Assembly (NCBI RefSeq): GCF_000516985.1 | Contig: NW_006917094.1 | Span: 4,433,779 to 4,488,191 of the forward strand | From: Pestalotiopsis fici W106-1 | Taxonomy: Eukaryota; Ascomycota; Sordariomycetes; Amphisphaeriales; Sporocadaceae | Length of the DNA: 54,413 nucleotides | Direction: 5' to 3' | Shown: piece after piece, positions 48,577 to 54,413 of the stretch | Position numbering within the stretch: the first letter of the stretch is position 1 | Layout: each line of letters opens with the position of its first letter | The notes under the pieces: model-generated | What the model was told of the DNA's origin: nothing | Database searches by the model: none | What the model saw: the letters and a program-made list of their open reading frames with translations, nothing else | Program-made: the position numbers and the translations under genes

Positions 48577-50746
48577 CCTTTACGTGTTCTTTGATTTGGA
48601 CATCACAAGGCAACTCAAAACGTACGGGTGAAGAAACATGATCTGCTCTTAGAAACTCCCCGGGTCATAATTTCTATAATAATACCAGTGGTTCTGAATG
48701 CCTTTTCGTGTAGGCAAATATCTCCTCCATGCGACGGGATACAAATTGAAGTAACAGTCCCACAGGATTGCCAGGTACTCGGGTAACTATCCAGTAAGAT
48801 GTATACTGCAGTTGGCTGTCCATGCACGCCACTCGTCGTGATTCAATTCTTTCCGCATATCGTTCGGGCCTAAGTATGCATTTTGCCAGACTTCTGAGAT
48901 TTAGATCTGCATCATTACATTGACAACATTGCCAGTGCGGGTGTATGTACCATGGGCTTTTCATCTTATTCGCTCAGGGCTAGCTAGATCTCCAGTGTCG
49001 CGTTGGCGGCATTTCTCGAGAAAAAGGTGTTTCAATGTCAATCAGTCAGGATCGAATGTGTACATCTACTTAACGGTCGAGATAGATAACCTATAGAGCG
49101 ACGATCTGGTACTACTGGATCTCCTCGTTGCTCAGATGAAAGCGAGCGAGCACTGTAGCACGACAGACGGTAATCCATTCGGCGACGCAGTATGCAGGCT
49201 CCGACGGTAGGTAGCACGGCAAACGGGTTCGGGGACCAAGACCGATATACATATGCCCGAAAGAAGGAATCTGCCGTATTTACGTACCTGACACGATGTT
49301 TGGAAAGCAAGTTGAGATATGGTGGCAGAACGGAAAGCCAACGAAGCTGAAAGAAATGGATCTTCGATATACTTACTGTATGATGCATTCCCTAACGCCT
49401 GCAACTCTGGGCTTTACTGTCCATTGGGAAATAAAAATGCGCGGTACTATGTACAGGTGGAAACCCGATAACACGAACAGAAAGAAAAGGAACACAAAAA
49501 GAAAGGAAAAAAAAAAAGAAAGAAGAAATGACAGCCTACACTACCAAAAGAAATCATCTGGCTGGGTACTTTGCAAAGCGGTAAATTCCCACCATCACCT
49601 GCTTCAACCACATAACTACATGACGCGAATCCTCCCAGTAACTCTATCATGCGGCCTCGGGGTGAGAGCAGAACGCCACCACTTGGTACTCAATTACACG
49701 CGTGCCATCACCCGTGAACCACTATAATAAGGCCACGGCAAGTTATGCGACAGTTATTCACGTGATTTGGATTCTTACAAACAATTTCCTAATCTGATTA
49801 GGACTAGATTATGGTCAGTTTATCATCAGAAGGACAAGTGACCTGGCCAATCATGCTTGATTTATGGAAGTGGCTGCCAAGTGCGTGCCTCCACGGGTAG
49901 AATGATAGCAGTTTTATACACTCGTGTCTGTACCACTCTTCAATGTTCTTCCCCCGTTGGCCGCTGTTCGGGCCCGTATACGTGGGCTACATACCTTTTA
50001 CAGTACTTATTCACCTAGGTTAGATAGGTACCTACTCAGCCAGCTGAACCTGCTTCCGAGCTTATCGGAAACTTGATGTTGCCAAGGCACTTACACTTAA
50101 GCTTACCATTAGCTGGCCGGTTTGATAGCTGCCAACTCCACCAGTTTCGTGCAAATGTTGATCAGTCGGGCACGAAGGCAGAATGGCAAGATAGAAGAGA
50201 AGTGTATGGGCTGGTGGGTCGTCTTCGCTTCCTTGCGTACATTTGCTTGCTCTCGGTTGCTCGGGGGTAAGGCTCACAGACAGATGCTACAGTGATCTAC
50301 CCGGGGTGGCCAAAATAGTCTCGATTTAAAGCTGTTTGTGCGGCGGGAGTTCCAACTAAGTCGGTACTCATCCCGAGCCTAGCGGCAGCCCGGCACAGGA
50401 TCATAACCCACATGCATCGTGGTTTGGCTTGTACGGCAAAAGGTACCTGCAAGCACCGGCCGGCTAGTTAAGCGTTGACCGCCTAGATGTGGGCTCGTGG
50501 GGTTGAAGTTATTCCCGATGCGGCGATGTTAGTTGGCCACAAATGAAGATTCCCAACCATTGCAAAAGCCGAAGGCCCAAGCGACGTGTCCGTCAATAGC
50601 GAGCCACAGGTCAAATGCCAATGAGATGTCTGTTTAAAATTCACATGCAAACTCCTGCTTGTATCTTGGTTGCGAGGAGACAGACGGCTGATCGGAAACA
50701 GCAGAGTCGAAAACCAGGCCTTTTCTTTTTCCTTTTTTTGGGGAAG

Positions 50747-50780
50747 AGAGAGAGAGAGAGAAAGAAAGAAAGAAAAAGAA
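50747..50780. repeat. GA/AAAG purine repeat
   Basis: GAGA units pass into AAAG units in the spacer next to the RIP block. Confidence 0.9.
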
Positions 50781-51040
50781 GTTTGCGAGGTGAGTCAGGG
50801 ATGCTTCAGAATGGACGAAAACAAAAATGTCTCGAGTGCTCAGGGATGGACTGACTAGACTGACTGACTAACTAATTGACTGGGTAGCCGCTCGTCATAT
50901 GCAAGTGATGGATGGTATATAAGTGTGATGGGCTCACTAAGTGCGTGCAGTCACACAGTTATGGCCAGATACAGTCTATAAACTAGCTTAAGTAAAAGGA
51001 AGCTATTTCCTATACGCAAATTCTATCGTAACCTATTTAA

Positions 51041-51067
51041 GCACCGGATTAACTATATATCCGGTGC
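51041..51067. repeat. Hairpin at the edge of the RIP block
   Basis: GCACCGGAT at 51041-51049 pairs with ATCCGGTGC at 51059-51067 around a 9-base loop. It lies about 50 bases inside the composition change, close to where the 3' terminal repeat of a leftward element would end. Confidence 0.75.
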
Positions 51068-52339
51068 CGAAAATCGGGTGCACCTATAATATTACCCTTT
51101 TTCCGGGCCTTTCGGGGAATTAAACCCTAAATTTTTAAAAACTTCCTTTTTAACTATTAAGCTATAATAGCCGCTTATGCCCTAATTGCTTTACGCAACG
51201 CTTTTTTCCCGTAATTTTTATTATAAAACCTAAAATTCTTTTAGTTATAATGCGTTTTTTATTACGAATAAAAAATTTAAAATATAAGGTCTTTAATAAT
51301 TATTAATAAGCCGTTATTTTTTTAATATAAAGAAAAAAACGCTATTTAGGTATATTTAAAATATTAAAGCTTTTATTAAAAGGTGCCTAATTAATTAATT
51401 CGATATTAAAAAGCGCGTAACCGGTTATTTTATATAACCGGTATTTTTTTTAAATAAATAAGGAGATTTTTAATATTTTTTTCGAATAAAAACGGGAAAA
51501 TATAAATAAATTAAAAATTTAATTTTAAACTTTAACGGAAAGCGAAAGCATTTTATTAATTAAATTTTTAAACTTTTTTTTTTAGCTAGCCTTTTTTTTC
51601 GAGCTTTTGCTAATTACCTGCTTTTAGCTATTTTAATAATAGCTTTTTGTTTTTTTTTGCTAAAAGCTTTATTTTGGCCCCTTTTTTTTTATTTATTCTA
51701 TTATTTACGCTAAATCGGGTTTTAAAATTATTTAAAATTTATATATTATCGAATACGGTTTAGGCTTACTAAATAGGTTTTGTGTAATTTTACCATTTTA
51801 TTAGCAATTTCCGTTTAAATCCTCGTTTTACGGGGTGCCGCTTCGTACGGAAAATCCTTTTAATAACCTGTTTTTTTTATAAAAGTTTTTTATCGAATAT
51901 TAGGAGCGGTTATTAATTTTTGCTTTTTTATAACGGCAAAGGATTTTCGCTTATTTTTTATAATAAATTTATATAAAATTATAGCTAAATCCTGCTAAGT
52001 ATATTTAGCTTAATTATTTATAAATTAATAATTTTATTAATTTTATATTTCGTATTAATTTAAAATAGCTTTTTAAATACTTATAATATTTTTAAATTTT
52101 TAAGCTTAAACTATATTAAATTTTTAGCTTTAAATCGTTTTTATAGCTTTTTATTCTTATTCGCCGTATTTTTTTATTTTTTATTATATAACTGCTATTA
52201 TAGCTTAAGCTAAGTTTTAGCTTTTTTTTTTATCGGTTTATAAATTTTTTAGCTTATTTTTTATTTATTTTTTATAAAAGCTTTTATAACGGGAGTATTT
52301 ATTTTATAAATTTAGCGTAATACCTATAAATTAAAAAAA

Positions 52340-52830
52340 AAAGGATTAGCGCCGATTAAGGTATTACGGTTATTAATAGCAAGCATAGCAAAAGGGAGAA
52401 ATTCGGGCCAATTATATTAGGCGTACGAAATAAAAGCTTTAAAATATAATTAAATTTTTTAATTTATACGCTTAATTAAACCGTTAATTTTTAAATAAAA
52501 AGCTATAAATAATTTTTTTTTAATATTTACGATTTTGCATAAATAAGCCTAAAAATCGTTTATTTAATTTAATCCTTTATTAAAAATAATAATTTAAAAG
52601 AAATCGTAAAATTTTTAATAATAATTAATAAAACGCTAAGCATAATTAGGCGTTTTTATAATATTTATATTTTTTATTATAATTATTTTTATTAAACGAT
52701 TTATAATTATTATTATAAAATAAAAATCTTTTTTTTTTTCGTAAAAAAGCTCCGTTATAAAATCGATAAAAAATTCCGAATAAAACCGGTTTAATATAAA
52801 AAAAAAGGCTAAAAAGCCGCTTTTTTTCTT
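52340..52830 (-). pseudogene. Integrase core relic of the gypsy element
   Basis: The minus-strand frame shows FIDFITELFYEKKKDF, IIIINRLIKI, then AYLCKIV and finally the helix WPEFLPFAMLAINNRNTLI, as in the rve integrase core and the region after it. The aspartate of the second catalytic strand and the glutamate are altered (Asn and Lys types), consistent with RIP. Several stops interrupt the frame. Confidence 0.85.
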
Positions 52831-53899
52831 ACGCTAAATTTTAAAACGCTTATAAATATTATAATTAGCATAAAATTTCCGTATTATTTTAAATATTCCC
52901 GGCTAATAAAAATACTTTAATATTATCGCAAAAATATTATCCTTTTTTAAATAGCCGGTAATAAATAAATTATAAATTTTTTATATAAATATAATTTAAA
53001 AAGGTTTTTAATTTAAGATAAATAGTTTTTTTCGGAATAAAAAGGCGCTTTTAAGGTTTAATTTATATTCCGCGATTAATATTTTAATATTATATTTTTT
53101 TTTAAATAACCCGGACGGAAATGTATACGCTCCTAATTATATTATAAGGTATAAATTAATAAAATTAATATTTTATATTATAGCTTTATCCTAAAATAAT
53201 TATAGCTTAGCTTTAAGAAATAAATTTTTATTTTCGGGGATTTAATAGCTTTATTTTACGCTTAATAATTTTTATTTTATAAGCTTAAAATATAAAAGCA
53301 TTATATAAATAATGCTTAAATATATTTAGTATTTTCGGAAAATATAATAATAAATAAAAGTTATTTGTTTTTAACGAGTTATAAGCGGTAAAATTTTAAT
53401 TTCGGGTTATTAACCTTTTTAAAAAAATCTTGCTTTAAACGGCTAAAGGTATTAGGTTTGCCGCTTTTTTTTTTTACGCGGAATTATAATTAAAAATTAA
53501 ACTCGGATAAAATTAAAAATTATTAAATTTATTTTTTAATTAAATTTCTTTTAATAATAAAATATTATAAATTTTTATAATTTATAAAGATTTTAAAAAG
53601 TTTGATTAAGCTTTTTAGTTTTTTTTTTATTTTTTTTAGGTAGCAAACGATTGCGAGCAGCTTTTTATTATAAATTTCGTAATTAATTTCGGCTAAATTT
53701 AATCGTTTAAAAAAAAGGCTATAAAACGTAATTTTTCTTTATTATTAATTTATAAAAAGGCTTTTTTTAAAATTTAGCCAAAATAATCGTATTCGATTAC
53801 CGTTTTACGCTTTTTATTTTATATCGCTAAAATAAATATAATAATAAAAAGCTTTTTAAAGGTTTTAAAGCTATATTTTTTTAGCTAATTTTTATTTTT

Positions 53900-54374
53900 A
53901 AAATGTTAATTTTTTAAGCAAGGCTAATAAAAGTTTTATAACGTCGCTAAATTAAAGGATAAATTTTTTATAAAAATTCGCGAAGCTTATAAAATTGCGA
54001 ATTTTTTTTACGCTAATAAAAGCCTTTTATTTTTTAATAGCTTTTACCTTTTTAGGGTTAATTTTAATTTTTTTTCCGGTATAAATAATAAATTTTAAAT
54101 ATTTAATTTAAATAATAGCGAATTCGCATTTTTTAAAATTAAAGCGGAGCTTAGCTTTATTTAATTTAATAAGGATTTTATTTATTTTTAATATATAATT
54201 TGCGTAATTACCGTTAAAATAAATTAAAACGTTATTTAAATAAGCAAAGCAAAAATCGTTTAAATATTTTCGTAATATAATATTAATAAACCTTTAAAAG
54301 ATAGCTAGGGCTTTCGTTAATCCGAAAAGTATTATTAGCTATTCGAATAGGCTAAAGCGAGTGCGAAAGGCGGT
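53900..54374 (-). pseudogene. Reverse transcriptase relic of the gypsy element
   Basis: In one minus-strand frame, interrupted by stops, the fragments RFINIILRKYLND, FCFAYLNNVLIYF, KLRFNFKKCEFAI and IRNFISFANFYKKF follow in the order of a Ty3/gypsy transcriptase running into the connection to RNase H. Changes are consistent with G-to-A and C-to-T transitions, for example Asp to Asn in the catalytic pair and Gln or Trp codons to stops. Confidence 0.88.
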
Positions 54375-54413
54375 TTTTTTTTTTTTTTTATTTTTTTAAT
54401 TTTTTATTAAAAA

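Larger units (their letters stand above)
48104..50989. other. Gene-free region up to the RIP block
   Basis: No supportable gene. It has a 30-base near-perfect palindrome at 48547-48576, purine-rich tracts near 49484-49530, TACCTA motifs near 50015-50035, a GA/AAAG run at about 50747-50780 and GACT units near 50850-50880. Base composition is still that of ordinary spacer until just before 50,990. Confidence 0.55.
50990..54413 (-). mobile_element. RIP-degraded Ty3/gypsy retrotransposon, partial
   Basis: Base composition drops abruptly to A+T from about 50,990 to the window end. CpA and TpG are nearly absent and TpA is very frequent, the mark of repeat-induced point mutation. Minus-strand translation still reads as gypsy-type polyprotein broken by many stops. 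Reverse transcriptase lies at about 54374-53900, with LILFGLTKALAIF where the family has its MPFGLTNAPATFQ-type motif; the catalytic YLDD reads YLNN at 54242-54231. Integrase lies at about 52830-52340, including the stretch WPEFLPFAMLAINN. The order (transcriptase to the right, integrase to the left) shows the element runs leftward and its 5' part lies beyond the window. It cannot encode a working enzyme. Confidence 0.9.

Overview
The window is nuclear DNA of a filamentous ascomycete, most likely a Sordariomycete and possibly of the order Hypocreales. Four things point there. Introns are short (about 68 to 166 bases) with GT..AG ends. The housekeeping proteins read like their Pezizomycotina relatives. 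The spacers are dusted with TAGGTA/TACCTA motifs. The right edge is an extremely A+T-rich block with the signature of repeat-induced point mutation (RIP). Species is an inference and cannot be fixed from the sequence alone.

Layout. Bases 1-7365 hold no supportable gene, only microsatellites and spacer. A C2H2 zinc-finger regulator sits on the minus strand at 7366-8655, with a long empty upstream region (8656-12241). A doubtful small membrane-protein gene lies at 12242-12941 on the minus strand. RAD3/XPD, the TFIIH helicase, is intronless at 14994-17396. An MFS transporter (18238-19846, plus) faces the wybutosine enzyme TYW4/PPM2 (20054-23439, minus) tail to tail, 207 bases apart. The autophagy PROPPIN ATG18 (25200-26560, plus) faces the dual-specificity phosphatase PPS1 (27737-29894, minus). 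A DDHD phospholipase (34711-37866, plus) faces the mitochondrial 2-oxoglutarate dehydrogenase E1, KGD1 (38476-41694, minus). TFB1, a second TFIIH core subunit, is at 44430-46465, followed by an unrecognised gene at 46997 to about 48050 whose reading frame appears to change part-way. From about 50,990 to the end the base composition collapses to A+T, and a wrecked Ty3/gypsy retrotransposon can be read on the minus strand; it runs off the window.

The genes are mostly unrelated housekeeping functions: transcription and repair, tRNA modification, autophagy, phosphatase signalling, lipid turnover and the TCA cycle. The one functional link is that RAD3 and TFB1 belong to the same complex. No secondary-metabolite cluster, tRNA, rRNA or CRISPR was found. 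No clear new multi-gene system is visible. The best leads are the frame switch in the gene at 46997, the candidate spliced small membrane protein at 12.2-12.9 kb, the 30-base near-perfect palindrome at 48,547, the catalytically dead first domain of PPS1, and the sharp edge of the RIP block with its hairpin.
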